Part shown: positions 49,981 to 59,323 of the stretch, one piece after another
Numbering within the stretch: position 1 is the stretch's first letter
How the letters are laid out: each line of letters starts with the position of its first letter
From: Fimenecus sp051881435
GTDB lineage: Bacteria > Bacillota > Clostridia > Oscillospirales > Acutalibacteraceae
DNA length: 64,000 nt
Direction: 5' to 3'
NCBI GenBank assembly: GCA_051881435.1
Contig: JBJEPW010000009.1
Span: 1 to 64,000 of the forward strand
Program-made: the position numbers and the translations under genes
The notes under the pieces: model-generated
Told to the model about the DNA's origin: nothing
Seen by the model: the letters and a program-made list of their open reading frames with translations, nothing else
The model's database searches: none

Positions 49981-51557
49981 GCGCACCGAAATACAGTATT
50001 ATACCTAAACCGCAGAAATATGATGTAATCGACGGCGAATACACCGTTACTCCCGATACCGCAGTGCTGTGCGTACCTGAATTTATAAAGGCAGGCAATT
50101 ATCTTTCTGCCTTTCTCAAAACAAAGAAAGATGCTTCGGATGGTGCAATAAAATTCAATAAGGACGCGTCAATTCCGGCAGAGGGCTATAAGCTTCGTAT
50201 TGATAACGACGGAATTGTTGTTACCGCTTCCGATGAGCATGGTGCTTTTTACGGTGCAGTTACGCTTAAAATCATGATTTTGCAAAGCAAGCAGGGCAGC
50301 GGAAAGTCTGTTCTGAACGGTGCAGATATTTATGATTATCCCAAATATGAGTATCGAAGCGGAATGGTTGAGGAGAGCCGTCATTTCTTCGGAAAAGATG
50401 CGGTTATGCGTTTGCTTGATGATATGGCGATGCTTAAAATGAATAAAATGCACTGGCATTTGAGCGATGACCAGGGATACCGTATTGAGAGCGAGATTTT
50501 CCCCCTTTTAAATGAGGTGGGAAGTCGCAGAAAGTATGAATATCTCGGCGGTCAGGGCGCGTTGTCCAAATTGGTTGAGCAGGGCGGCGAGGAGTATTAT
50601 CATTACTATAAAAAGAGCGAAATCCGTGAGATTGTTGAGTATGCCTCAAAGCTTTGTATAGATATTATTCCGGAGATTGATATTCCCGGTCATACCGTGG
50701 CTTTTATTGCCGCTTATAAAGACCTTTCCTGCCGCAAAAAAGACTGCGAGGTTTTTTGTGAAAACGGAATTACCGAAGATGTGCTTTGCGCAGGGCAGGA
50801 GGAAACATACGAGTTTGTGGAAAAACTCTTAAAAGAAGTTTGTGAGCTTTTCCCGTATAATTATTTCCATATCGGCGGCGATGAGGCGGCAAAGGGCCAT
50901 AAAATCTGGGAAAAAGAGTGCCCCAAGTGCCAAAATACTATGAAAGAAAACAATCTTAAAAACGGCGAGGAATTGCAGGAGTATTTTATTAACAGAGTGA
51001 ATAAAATGCTTAACGGTATGGGCAAAACCTGTATTGAGTGGAACGATGGCTTCGGCGATAAAACCGATGAAAATATCGTTTGCCATTATTGGATAAAGCG
51101 CAGTCCCGCGTGGCTTAAAAAAGAGGCGACCAGAAGAAAACTGATTGTTTCGCCCACCTCCCATTTCTATTTTGATATGAGTTATGCCACCATTTCCCTT
51201 AAAAAGGTTTACAATTTCCTGCCGGAAAAAGCAGGGCTTGCAGGACACAGGGACAGTATCCTCGGCTTTGAGTTTGAGTCATGGGCAGAGTGGATTACCG
51301 ATGAGAGCGCCTTGCAGTTTGCTCTTTATCCCCGTATCTTTGCCGTGGCGGAAAACGCTTGGACAGAGGACAACAAGAGAAATTATAAGGATTTTTATAA
51401 ACGCCTTGATTTCTTTAAGGGTTATATGCGCGCAAAGGGCGTAAACTATTCACGCCTTGAAAAGAAAAAGTTTTCTGTGAGAAACCGTTCCATTTATCAT
51501 TTGGGAAACATGGGACCAGAGTATAAATACAACGAAAAGCTTAAAGAAGCGGAATAA
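49977..51557 (+). CDS. GH20 beta-N-acetylhexosaminidase
   Basis: The 526-residue glycosidase removes terminal GlcNAc or GalNAc. The N-terminal GH20b domain (PKPQKYDVIDGEYTV) is followed by the TIM barrel with MHWHLSDDQGYRIE and the catalytic Asp-Glu pair in HIGGDEAAKGHKIWE. No signal peptide is visible, so it probably acts on imported chitobiose-like, glycan-derived or muropeptide fragments. Coupled to the GDPD gene and followed 18 bp later by a Na/Pi symporter gene. Confidence 0.93.
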   Translation: MSAPKYSIIPKPQKYDVIDGEYTVTPDTAVLCVPEFIKAGNYLSAFLKTKKDASDGAIKFNKDASIPAEGYKLRIDNDGIVVTASDEHGAFYGAVTLKIMILQSKQGSGKSVLNGADIYDYPKYEYRSGMVEESRHFFGKDAVMRLLDDMAMLKMNKMHWHLSDDQGYRIESEIFPLLNEVGSRRKYEYLGGQGALSKLVEQGGEEYYHYYKKSEIREIVEYASKLCIDIIPEIDIPGHTVAFIAAYKDLSCRKKDCEVFCENGITEDVLCAGQEETYEFVEKLLKEVCELFPYNYFHIGGDEAAKGHKIWEKECPKCQNTMKENNLKNGEELQEYFINRVNKMLNGMGKTCIEWNDGFGDKTDENIVCHYWIKRSPAWLKKEATRRKLIVSPTSHFYFDMSYATISLKKVYNFLPEKAGLAGHRDSILGFEFESWAEWITDESALQFALYPRIFAVAENAWTEDNKRNYKDFYKRLDFFKGYMRAKGVNYSRLEKKKFSVRNRSIYHLGNMGPEYKYNEKLKEAE

Positions 51558-51575
51558 TAAAAACGGGTACAAAAT

Positions 51576-53234
51576 ATGACTTTGGCTAATTTATTATCAT
51601 TTTTGGCAGGTATCGGCTTGTTCCTTTTCGGAATCAAAACCATGGGCGACGGTCTGGAATATGCCGCAGGCTCAAAAATGAAAAAAATCCTCGGAACACT
51701 TACAAAAAATAAATTTCTTGCCGTTGGTATGGGTGCGCTTGTAACAGCGCTTATCCAAAGCTCTTCCGCAACTACCGTTATGGTTGTGGGCTTTGTTAAT
51801 GCGGGTCTTATGAATCTTGCTCAGGCGGCAGGGGTAATAATGGGCGCAAATATCGGTACAACCATTACGAGTGTGCTCATTGCCATGAATTTGAGTGATG
51901 TTGCGCCTATTGCGATTTTTGCGGGTGTTTTTGCGTTCCTTTTTGCAAAAAAAGACATCTCAAAGCACATCGGGCAGACCGTTGCGGGCTTCGGTATGCT
52001 TTTCTGGGGACTTTCTACCATGTCAACGGCTATGGAGCCCTTGCGTGATTCGCAGTTTTTCGTATATTTTATGACAAATTTCAACAATCCCGTTGTGGGA
52101 ATTCTCATAGGAATTATACTGACCGCGGTTATCCAAAGCTCCTCCGCAAGTATCGGTATTTTGCAGGCGCTGGCTTTTCAGGGGCTCGTACCCATTAACT
52201 TCGCTGTTTATGTAATTTACGGTCAGAATATCGGAACGGTGGTTACGGCTCTGCTTTCTTCAATGGCTTCCAAGACCAATTCAAAGCGGACCGCTGTTAT
52301 CCACCTGCTTTTCAATGTTTTCGGCACAATATTATTCCTGCTGATAACAGCGTTTACACCGTATATCAGCCTGCTTGAACGGATAAGCGACAGTGTGGCA
52401 GTGCAAATCTCCGCGGCGCATATTATATTCAATGTGGTAAGCACTGTGGTTATGTTCCCGTTTATAAATCAGCTTATCAAGCTTTCGTGTATCCTCGTTC
52501 CCGATAAAGAGCCGAAAGATACAAAGCTTGAATTTGAATTTTACGATACAAGACTTCTCAGCACTCCTCCCGTTGCTGTTGAACAAATCGGTAAAGAGGT
52601 TGTGAGAATGGCATATCTTGCGCGGGATAATTTTGTTCGTGCCGCGGATGCGCTCATTAAATCGGATACAACCGAATGTCAGAAAATTGACGAGGTCGAG
52701 GACGTAATAAACTTCCTGAACCACGAAATCACATCGAATCTTGTTAAAATCAACGCACTCGACCTTGACTATAAGGATGCAAAATATATCGGACGCCTTT
52801 TCCACGTTGTGAACGATATAGAAAGAGTTGGCGACCACGCAATAAACCTGAGTGAAGCGGCGCAGGTGCGAAGTAAAGAAGGACTGGGCATTACCGACGA
52901 GGCTGTTGCGGAGCTTGAAAATATGAGAAGATGCGTTGTGGAACTTCTGAACGGCTCAATAGAAGCGTTTAAGAAGCAGGAACTCACAGAAGCGGAGGCA
53001 AAACGCCTTAACACCCTTGAAAGCACAACGGACGATTTGAAAGAAAGATACGAAAACGCTCATATCGAACGCCTTAACAAGAATAAGTGCGAAACCCGTT
53101 CAGGGCTTATGTTCGTAAATACGCTTATCGACTTTGAAAGAATAGGCGACCATGCAACGAATATTGCCTGGGCGGTGCGTAAAAAGCCCGACCGTATTGT
53201 CAAGACAGACACGGCAAACTCAGAATTTGCGTAA
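51576..53234 (+). CDS. Na/Pi cotransporter family protein with PhoU-like domain
   Basis: This membrane protein has 552 residues. Eight or more transmembrane helices contain the two inverted QSSS repeats of type II Na/Pi symporters (QSSSATTVMVVGFVNAG and QSSSASIGILQALAFQG). The C-terminal 210 residues form PhoU-like helical bundles (NDIERVGDHAINLSE; DFERIGDHATNIA). It imports or exports phosphate with Na+. With the Na+-exporting decarboxylase at 37.6-41 kb it suggests a sodium cycle. Terminator follows. Confidence 0.93.
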   Translation: MTLANLLSFLAGIGLFLFGIKTMGDGLEYAAGSKMKKILGTLTKNKFLAVGMGALVTALIQSSSATTVMVVGFVNAGLMNLAQAAGVIMGANIGTTITSVLIAMNLSDVAPIAIFAGVFAFLFAKKDISKHIGQTVAGFGMLFWGLSTMSTAMEPLRDSQFFVYFMTNFNNPVVGILIGIILTAVIQSSSASIGILQALAFQGLVPINFAVYVIYGQNIGTVVTALLSSMASKTNSKRTAVIHLLFNVFGTILFLLITAFTPYISLLERISDSVAVQISAAHIIFNVVSTVVMFPFINQLIKLSCILVPDKEPKDTKLEFEFYDTRLLSTPPVAVEQIGKEVVRMAYLARDNFVRAADALIKSDTTECQKIDEVEDVINFLNHEITSNLVKINALDLDYKDAKYIGRLFHVVNDIERVGDHAINLSEAAQVRSKEGLGITDEAVAELENMRRCVVELLNGSIEAFKKQELTEAEAKRLNTLESTTDDLKERYENAHIERLNKNKCETRSGLMFVNTLIDFERIGDHATNIAWAVRKKPDRIVKTDTANSEFA

Positions 53235-53242
53235 AAACAACA

Positions 53243-53291
53243 TAACAAAAAGCCGTACACAATCCAAAAGGAAAGTGTACGGCTTATTTTT
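53243..53291. terminator. Bidirectional terminator between the Na/Pi gene and ackA
   Basis: AAGCCGTACAC pairs with GTGTACGGCTT around a 14-base loop, with ATTTTTG on one strand and an A-run before it. Confidence 0.85.
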
Positions 53292-53300
53292 GTGCCGAAT

Positions 53301-54509
53301 TTATAATGCGTTTACAATATCTCTTGTATCTCTTGCGATAACAAGCTCCTCATTGGTAGGCAGAACAAATACCTTAACCTTTGAGTCGGGAGTTGAAATT
53401 TCGCCCTCTTTGCCTTTAACAAGAGTTGAATTGTAGGCTTCATCAATCTTAATGCCGAGATATGTAAGCTCATTGCAAATGGTAGCTCTCATATCGTCTG
53501 CGTTTTCACCGATACCGCCTGTGAATACAATCGCGTCAAGACCGTCCATAGCCGCTGTGAAAGCGCCTATGTACTTTTTGATTTCGTACATCTGAATACC
53601 TCTGGCAAGCTGGCATCTCTTGTCACCGTTTGCGGCGGCCTCTTTAACATCACGGTCGTCAGAGGACAGTCCGGAAATTCCGAGAACGCCTGATTTCTTA
53701 TTAAGAAGAGTATCCATTTCCTTAACGGAGAAATTCTCTTTTTCCATAAGGAAAAGAACAACAGAGGGGTCAATGGAGCCGCAGCGGGTACCCATAATCT
53801 CACCGTCCAGGGGAGTAAGTCCCATTGTGGTGTCAATAACCTTGCCGCCCTTAACGGCGGTAATTGACGAACCGTTGCCCAAGTGGCATGTAACAATCTT
53901 CAAATCCTCAATATTTTTGCCCATAACCTCTGCGCATCTTCCGCTTACGAAACGGTGAGATGTTCCGTGGAAGCCGTAACGGCGGATTTGATATTTTTCG
54001 TAATATTCATAAGGAATGGGGAAAGTATAAGCCTCAGGCGGCATAGTGCTGTGGAAAGCGTTGTCAAATACCGCAACCTGAGGAACATCCTTTCCGAAAA
54101 GCTCAATACTTGCATTGATACCCTGAATATGAGCGGGATTGTGAAGGGGAGCAAGGTCGCAAAGACTGCGAATACCCTCAATTACCTCATCGTTAATAAG
54201 TACGCTCTTGTTAAACAGTGCGCCGCCCTGAACAACACGGTGACCGACGGCGGTAATTTCGCTTATGTCGTTAATTACCTTGTACTCACCTTCGGTAAGA
54301 ACCTTCTTAACTTCGGCAAAAGCCTCTGTGTGGTTCATCATGGGAACCTTTTCTTCAATCTTTTTGCCGTCAGGCGTTTTGAAGCTTATTAAAGAGTCGG
54401 GAGAACCTACTCTTTCACAAATACCCTTTGCGATTACGCTCTCATCAGTCATATCAATAAGCTGATATTTAAGTGAGGAGCTTCCTGCGTTGATAACGAG
54501 AATTTTCAT
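53301..54509 (-). CDS. ackA: Acetate kinase
   Basis: AckA makes ATP and acetate from acetyl phosphate, the main substrate-level phosphorylation of acetogenic fermentation. At 402 residues it is standard. ILVINAGSSSLKYQLID, the GHRVVQGG motif, RRYGFHGTSHRFVS with the catalytic arginine region, CHLGNGSSI and FTGGIGEN are intact. SD GGAGGAT. No pta is adjacent; it is monocistronic and divergent from tmcAL. Confidence 0.97.
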   Translation of the reverse strand: MKILVINAGSSSLKYQLIDMTDESVIAKGICERVGSPDSLISFKTPDGKKIEEKVPMMNHTEAFAEVKKVLTEGEYKVINDISEITAVGHRVVQGGALFNKSVLINDEVIEGIRSLCDLAPLHNPAHIQGINASIELFGKDVPQVAVFDNAFHSTMPPEAYTFPIPYEYYEKYQIRRYGFHGTSHRFVSGRCAEVMGKNIEDLKIVTCHLGNGSSITAVKGGKVIDTTMGLTPLDGEIMGTRCGSIDPSVVLFLMEKENFSVKEMDTLLNKKSGVLGISGLSSDDRDVKEAAANGDKRCQLARGIQMYEIKKYIGAFTAAMDGLDAIVFTGGIGENADDMRATICNELTYLGIKIDEAYNSTLVKGKEGEISTPDSKVKVFVLPTNEELVIARDTRDIVNAL

Positions 54510-54537
54510 TTTTATCCTCCATACTTTCAAAATTTGC

Positions 54538-54566
54538 TTGAAGTAAATTTATTACTGTATTATTAT
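54538..54566 (+). promoter_or_regulatory. Sigma-A promoter for tmcAL, overlapping the ackA promoter
   Basis: TTGAAG, 17 bp, TATTAT (54561-54566). Its -10 box is the reverse face of the ackA -10 box. Confidence 0.65.
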
Positions 54567-54590
54567 ATACTTGTATTCGGTTAATTTCAA
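54562..54590 (-). promoter_or_regulatory. Sigma-A promoter for ackA
   Basis: On the minus strand TTGAAA (54590-54585), 17 bp, perfect TATAAT (54567-54562), 53 bp before the start. Confidence 0.75.
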
Positions 54591-54621
54591 GAGTTATTAT
54601 GTATTTAGCGAGGATATATTT

Positions 54622-55803
54622 ATGTCTGTAATAGGAATTGTGTGTGAATTTAACCCTTTTCACAACGGCCACAAGTATTTAATCGACAGCGTAAAAAAAT
54701 CGCCTGACGATATTGTGGTTGCGGTAATGAGCGGAAATTATGTTCAAAGGGCAGAGCCTGCGCTGTTTCCGAAAGAAATACGCATAAAAGCGGCATTGTC
54801 CTGCGGTGTTGATATTGTGCTGGAATTGCCATTTGTGTATGCAACCGCATCGGCGGAGATTTTTGCGGAAAACGCTGTGAGAATTCTTGATGCCTTCGGA
54901 TGTGAAAAAATAGCCTTCGGTACTGAAAATACAGAGCTTGCCCTTCTTGAAAAAGCCGTTGATGTAATCTGTATGCAGGGATTTGACGAAGAGCTTAAAA
55001 ACGAACTTTCAAAAGGGGTAAGTTACCCTGCGGCAAGGCAGGCGGCGTTTGATAAATACGGTGTAGAGTGCGATATTTCTCTGCCTAATAACATTTTGGC
55101 GATTGAGTATTTAAAGGCTGTAAAAAAACTTGATTCCCGCCTTGTCCCAATGGCTGTCAGCCGTATGGGTGCAGGGTATAACGATGATTTTGCCGTGGGA
55201 AGATTTGCCTCTGCTACTCATATACGAAATCTCATTGAAAAAGGCGAGCACTATCAAAAACTGGTGCCTGACAACACTTTTGATATTTACGAAAACGCTA
55301 TAAAATCAGGAAATGCAGTTTCACGCCGTAATTATGATATTGCCGTTATGTCGCTTTTAAGGGGACGACTTGACGATTGTTGGTCGCAATTTGCCAATAT
55401 GGCAGAGGGGCTTGATAACCGTATTAAAACGGCGATAATTAGCTGTAATTCATTAAATGAGATTTACGACAGCGCGAAAACAAAAAGATTCACACATTCA
55501 AGAGTAAGGCGTGCCGTACTTTCAGCGGCGATGGGCGTAACAGAAAAGGATATAGCAATTAAAGCGCCGTACTGCCGCCTGTTAGGATTTAATACAGAAG
55601 TTGCCGAAATGCTGGGCAGTCTGGCAAAATCCTCTAAACTGCCGTTTGTAACAAGCTTTTCCGATATTTTAAAAACCGATTCTCCCCATGTTAAAAGAGT
55701 TTTTGAGCTGGAAAATAAATCAAGCAATATTTATAATCTGTTTTTGCAAAATACGGTTAAAGCGTCAACCGAAATGACATATATGCCGATTAAAATGAAA
55801 TAA
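54622..55803 (+). CDS. tmcAL: tRNA(Met) cytidine acetate ligase
   Basis: TmcAL (YlbM) uses ATP and free acetate to form N4-acetylcytidine at the wobble base of elongator tRNA-Met. The nucleotidyltransferase motif GIVCEFNPFHNGHKY is at the N-terminus, with FPKEIRIKAALSCGVDIVLELPF and the family C-terminal half. At 393 residues it is typical. SD GAGGAT. It shares its promoter region with ackA, whose product acetate is its substrate. Confidence 0.93.
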   Translation: MSVIGIVCEFNPFHNGHKYLIDSVKKSPDDIVVAVMSGNYVQRAEPALFPKEIRIKAALSCGVDIVLELPFVYATASAEIFAENAVRILDAFGCEKIAFGTENTELALLEKAVDVICMQGFDEELKNELSKGVSYPAARQAAFDKYGVECDISLPNNILAIEYLKAVKKLDSRLVPMAVSRMGAGYNDDFAVGRFASATHIRNLIEKGEHYQKLVPDNTFDIYENAIKSGNAVSRRNYDIAVMSLLRGRLDDCWSQFANMAEGLDNRIKTAIISCNSLNEIYDSAKTKRFTHSRVRRAVLSAAMGVTEKDIAIKAPYCRLLGFNTEVAEMLGSLAKSSKLPFVTSFSDILKTDSPHVKRVFELENKSSNIYNLFLQNTVKASTEMTYMPIKMK

Positions 55804-55892
55804 TTTGCAGGAAATCTTGCAAAATGCTTGATTTTTTTTCATAAAAATTGTATATTTATTCTGTTGAATTTTTGTGCACGGAGTTGTTGAAA

Positions 55893-56768
55893 GTGAAGAA
55901 TTTTATCCTTTCAAAAGCGGATATAAATCAAAAAAAGATGTCAAAGGGGCATAAAAAGCTTGCTCAATATATTGCCGAAAATTATGATAAGGCAGCATTT
56001 ATGACTGCGTCAAAATTAGGCGAAAAAGTGGGAGTGAGCGAGTCAACCGTTGTGCGTTTTGCAACGGAAATGGGCTTCAAGGGGTATCCCGAGCTTCAAA
56101 AAGAGCTCCAACAGATGATAAAATCAAAGCTTACCGCCGTTCAGCGTATGGAGGTTTCAAGTACGCTTATCGGCGAGCACGGTGCTATCCAAAAGGTGCT
56201 GACAGGTGATATGGAGCTTATCCGCGACACTCTTGAAAATGTATCCGAAAGTGAGTTTTCAAAAGCGGTTGAAACAATAAATAACGCCAAGAGAATATAT
56301 ATTTTGGGCGTGAGAAGCTCTGCGGCTCTGGCAAGCTTTTTGTATTTCTATTTCAATCCTGTATTTGAAAATGTAGTGCTTGTTGATACTTCCAGCGCTA
56401 GCGAAATGTTTGAGCAGATGTTCAGAATAAGTGAGGACGATGTTTGCGTCGCCATAAGCTTTCCCCGATATTCAAAACAGACAATAAATGCCCTTAGGTT
56501 TATAAATGACAGAGGTACAAAAATAATCGCCCTGACCGATTCTGCCGATTCTCCCATTGCTGAGTATGCTGATACACTTCTTGTTGCCAAAAGCGACATG
56601 GTTTCTGTTGTTGACAGTCTTGTAGCTCCTTTAAGTCTTATCAACGCGTTGATTGTTGCAGTAACTTTCAGCAGACGAGATGAGGTCTATAATAACTTCA
56701 ACAAGCTTGAAAGCATTTGGGACGAATATCAGGTCTATGATAAGTCCGACGGTGGCGATAATGAGTAA
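55893..56768 (+). CDS. RpiR/MurR-family transcriptional regulator
   Basis: The 291-residue regulator has an N-terminal HTH_6 domain (ASKLGEKVGVSESTVVRFATEMGF at about residues 39-62, SESTVVRFATEMGF diagnostic) and a C-terminal SIS sugar-phosphate-binding domain (YILGVRSSAALASFLYF; CVAISFPRYSKQT). The GTG start with CGGAG is preferred. Such proteins control sugar-phosphate or aminosugar genes; the nearby GH20 gene is a possible target, by inference only. Its end overlaps the next gene. Confidence 0.88.
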   Translation: MKNFILSKADINQKKMSKGHKKLAQYIAENYDKAAFMTASKLGEKVGVSESTVVRFATEMGFKGYPELQKELQQMIKSKLTAVQRMEVSSTLIGEHGAIQKVLTGDMELIRDTLENVSESEFSKAVETINNAKRIYILGVRSSAALASFLYFYFNPVFENVVLVDTSSASEMFEQMFRISEDDVCVAISFPRYSKQTINALRFINDRGTKIIALTDSADSPIAEYADTLLVAKSDMVSVVDSLVAPLSLINALIVAVTFSRRDEVYNNFNKLESIWDEYQVYDKSDGGDNE

Positions 56769-58002
56769 AAAAGTAATAGTTGTGGGCGCAGGTGCGGCGG
56801 GCACAATGGCGGCGGGAGCCGCGGCTGAAAACGGGGCAGATGCGTTACTCCTTGAACGCAATGAAAAAATTGCCCGTAAGGTAATGATTACAGGCAAGGG
56901 CAGATGTAATGTTACCAACAGCGCAGGGGATATTCAGTCGATGATTTCCAATATTCCCGGCAACGGAAGATTTCTCTACGGTGCATTTTCCGCTTTTGAT
57001 TATAACGATACCGTTGATTTTTTTGAAAAACGCGGCGTACCCTTGAAGACTGAACGGGGCAACCGTGTGTTTCCCGTAAGCGACAAAGCAGTAGATATTG
57101 TAGATGCTCTTAACCGTTATATTACCAACGCGGGCGTAAAACGAAAAACGGCTCGTGTCCTTGATTTGATTATGGAAAACGGCGCTGTTACAGGTGTAAA
57201 GACCGAAAACGGAGACACTTTTCACGCCGATGCCGTGATTGTTGCAACAGGGGGCTTGTCTTACCCCAAAACAGGCTCCACGGGTGACGGTTATGAGCTT
57301 GCAAAGTTGGCAGGCCATACGGTAACACCGTTAAGACCGTCACTTTCAGCGCTCAAATGCCGAGAGGGCATATGCAGTGAATGTATGGGGCTTTCTCTTA
57401 AAAATGTTGCAATCAAGGTTGTGGACAATAAAACTAAAAAAGAAATATACAGCGATTTCGGCGAGATGCTTTTCACTCATTTCGGTGTGTCGGGACCGAT
57501 GATACTTTCGGCAAGCGCACATATGCGTGAGCTCACTCCCGAAAGGTACAGTATCTATATTGATTTAAAGCCCGCACTGACTCACGAAAAGCTTGACGAG
57601 CGGATTTTGCGTGATTTGTCTCAAAACAGTAATAAATCAATATCAAATATTCTAGCGCTTTTGCTGCCAAAATCCATGATTTCACCCATTTTGCGTTTGT
57701 CCCATATAAAGCCCTCACAAAAGGCTAATCAAATGACAAAGGAAATGCGAAAAGAGCTTGTGGATACCGTGAAATCCGTAAAACTGACCGTTATGGATTT
57801 TAATGATATTTCAGAAGCGATAGTCACTTCCGGCGGAATAAAAATAAGTGAAATCAACCCAAAAACAATGGAAAGTAAAATCTGCCGCGGGCTGTATTTT
57901 GCAGGCGAGGTAATAGACTGCGACGGATATACAGGCGGCTTTAATTTGCAGATTGCTTTTTCAACAGGTCACTTGGCAGGTATATCTGCAAGTGACCGGT
58001 AA
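56761..58002 (+). CDS. YhiN/HI0933-family flavoprotein
   Basis: A 413-residue FAD/NAD(P)-binding protein of the BaiN/HI0933 family. The dinucleotide motif VVGAGAAGTMAAGAAAENGA is at the N-terminus, followed by the family signature ITGKGRCNVTN, IVATGGLSYPKTGSTGDG and the C-terminal GEVIDCDGYTGGFNLQIAF. The reaction is uncertain; a bile-acid reductase role was proposed for one relative. It overlaps the RpiR gene by eight bases and precedes cmk by 11 bp. Confidence 0.9.
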   Translation: MSKKVIVVGAGAAGTMAAGAAAENGADALLLERNEKIARKVMITGKGRCNVTNSAGDIQSMISNIPGNGRFLYGAFSAFDYNDTVDFFEKRGVPLKTERGNRVFPVSDKAVDIVDALNRYITNAGVKRKTARVLDLIMENGAVTGVKTENGDTFHADAVIVATGGLSYPKTGSTGDGYELAKLAGHTVTPLRPSLSALKCREGICSECMGLSLKNVAIKVVDNKTKKEIYSDFGEMLFTHFGVSGPMILSASAHMRELTPERYSIYIDLKPALTHEKLDERILRDLSQNSNKSISNILALLLPKSMISPILRLSHIKPSQKANQMTKEMRKELVDTVKSVKLTVMDFNDISEAIVTSGGIKISEINPKTMESKICRGLYFAGEVIDCDGYTGGFNLQIAFSTGHLAGISASDR

Positions 58003-58013
58003 AGGAGAAAATT

Positions 58014-58676
58014 ATGATAAATGTTGCGATTGACGGTCCTGCGGGAGCAGGAAAAAGTACGGTTGCCCGTGCGGCGGCAAAGGAATTGGGATATATTTAT
58101 GTTGATACAGGCGCACTTTACAGAGCGGTGGGTGTTTACGGGCTAAGACATGGTATCCCCACCGATAACGGCGAGCAAATCTCGGCAATACTTCCCGAAA
58201 TTAAGGTTGAGCTTAAATTCATTGACGGTATTCAGCATGTGTTTTTAAACGGTGATGATGTATCCGAAGAAATAAGACTGCCAGAGGCCTCCATGGCGGC
58301 GTCAAATGTGTCGGCAATTCCCTCGGTGCGTGCTTTTCTCTTTGATTTACAGCGTGATATTGCCGCAAAAAACAATTGCATTATGGACGGCAGAGATATC
58401 GGCACGGTAGTTTTACCTAATGCAAAGGTTAAAATTTTCCTTACCGCCGATGACGAAGAACGGGCAATGCGTAGGTATAAAGAGCTTAAAGAAAAGGGAA
58501 GTACAGTAACCTTTCAAGAGGTTCTTGACGATTTGAGAGTACGTGATTATAACGACTCTCACCGTGAAATTGCGCCCTTGAAGCCTGCCGAGGATTCCGT
58601 AACGGTTAATACAACAGGTATGAATTTAGAGGAGTCGGTAGAAAAAATTGTAAGCATCATTAAGGAGAAAATATAA
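58014..58676 (+). CDS. cmk: Cytidylate kinase
   Basis: Cmk phosphorylates CMP and dCMP. The 220-residue protein has the P-loop DGPAGAGKSTVARAAA, the substrate segment YVDTGALYRAVG and DGRDIGTVVLPNAKVKIFL. It begins the classic clostridial cmk-plsC-ispH/rpsA order and its stop shares a base with the plsC start (TAATG). Confidence 0.97.
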   Translation: MINVAIDGPAGAGKSTVARAAAKELGYIYVDTGALYRAVGVYGLRHGIPTDNGEQISAILPEIKVELKFIDGIQHVFLNGDDVSEEIRLPEASMAASNVSAIPSVRAFLFDLQRDIAAKNNCIMDGRDIGTVVLPNAKVKIFLTADDEERAMRRYKELKEKGSTVTFQEVLDDLRVRDYNDSHREIAPLKPAEDSVTVNTTGMNLEESVEKIVSIIKEKI

Positions 58677-59323
58677 TGTCTGTCAGCGTGAAATATGATT
58701 ACAATAAGTTCAAAAACTATAAAATGATGGATTACATCAGACCTTTGGGTAAAGCGTTCTGCAAAACATACTATAAGGTTGAATTTGAGGGCACGGAAAA
58801 CCTCGACCGTAAAGGCGGATTTATAATTGCCCCCAATCATGTTACGGAGTTTGACCCGCTTTTTATTGCAATGGCGTCTGAGAGAAAGTTTCACTATATT
58901 GCAAAGTATGAGCTTTTTGAAAATCCCGTGTTAAATAAAGCCATTACCCATCTGAACGGCTTCCCGATTGTAAGGGGAAAAGGCGATATGACAGCGATTA
59001 ACTATGCCGTTGAGCTTATCCGCAGGGGAGAGGTTCTCTGCATTTTTCCCGAGGGCACACGCTCTCCCGACGGTACTCCTCAAAGAGCAAAATCGGGTGT
59101 GGGATATATGGCAAGGCAAACCGGCGCAGATGTAGTTCCCGTAGCCATTTATATGGAAAATAAGGATAAAAGAGGCTCAAAGGTTATTGTTAAATTCGGC
59201 AGAGCTATAAAGAACAGCGATATGGGCTTTACCGACGGAGGCAAAACAAAAGAAAACAAAGCCGCCGCCGCAATGATTATGGACGAGATTGTCCGTCTCT
59301 GGGAGGATTGTAAGTGCAGATAA
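58676..59323 (+). CDS. plsC: 1-acyl-sn-glycerol-3-phosphate acyltransferase
   Basis: PlsC acylates lysophosphatidate to phosphatidate at the membrane. The 215-residue protein has the HX4D motif in PNHVTEFDP and the acceptor-binding FPEGTRSPDG, then VPVAIYM. The amphipathic N-terminal region is the only membrane-contacting part. Its end overlaps the next gene by ten bases. Confidence 0.95.
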   Translation: MSVSVKYDYNKFKNYKMMDYIRPLGKAFCKTYYKVEFEGTENLDRKGGFIIAPNHVTEFDPLFIAMASERKFHYIAKYELFENPVLNKAITHLNGFPIVRGKGDMTAINYAVELIRRGEVLCIFPEGTRSPDGTPQRAKSGVGYMARQTGADVVPVAIYMENKDKRGSKVIVKFGRAIKNSDMGFTDGGKTKENKAAAAMIMDEIVRLWEDCKCR

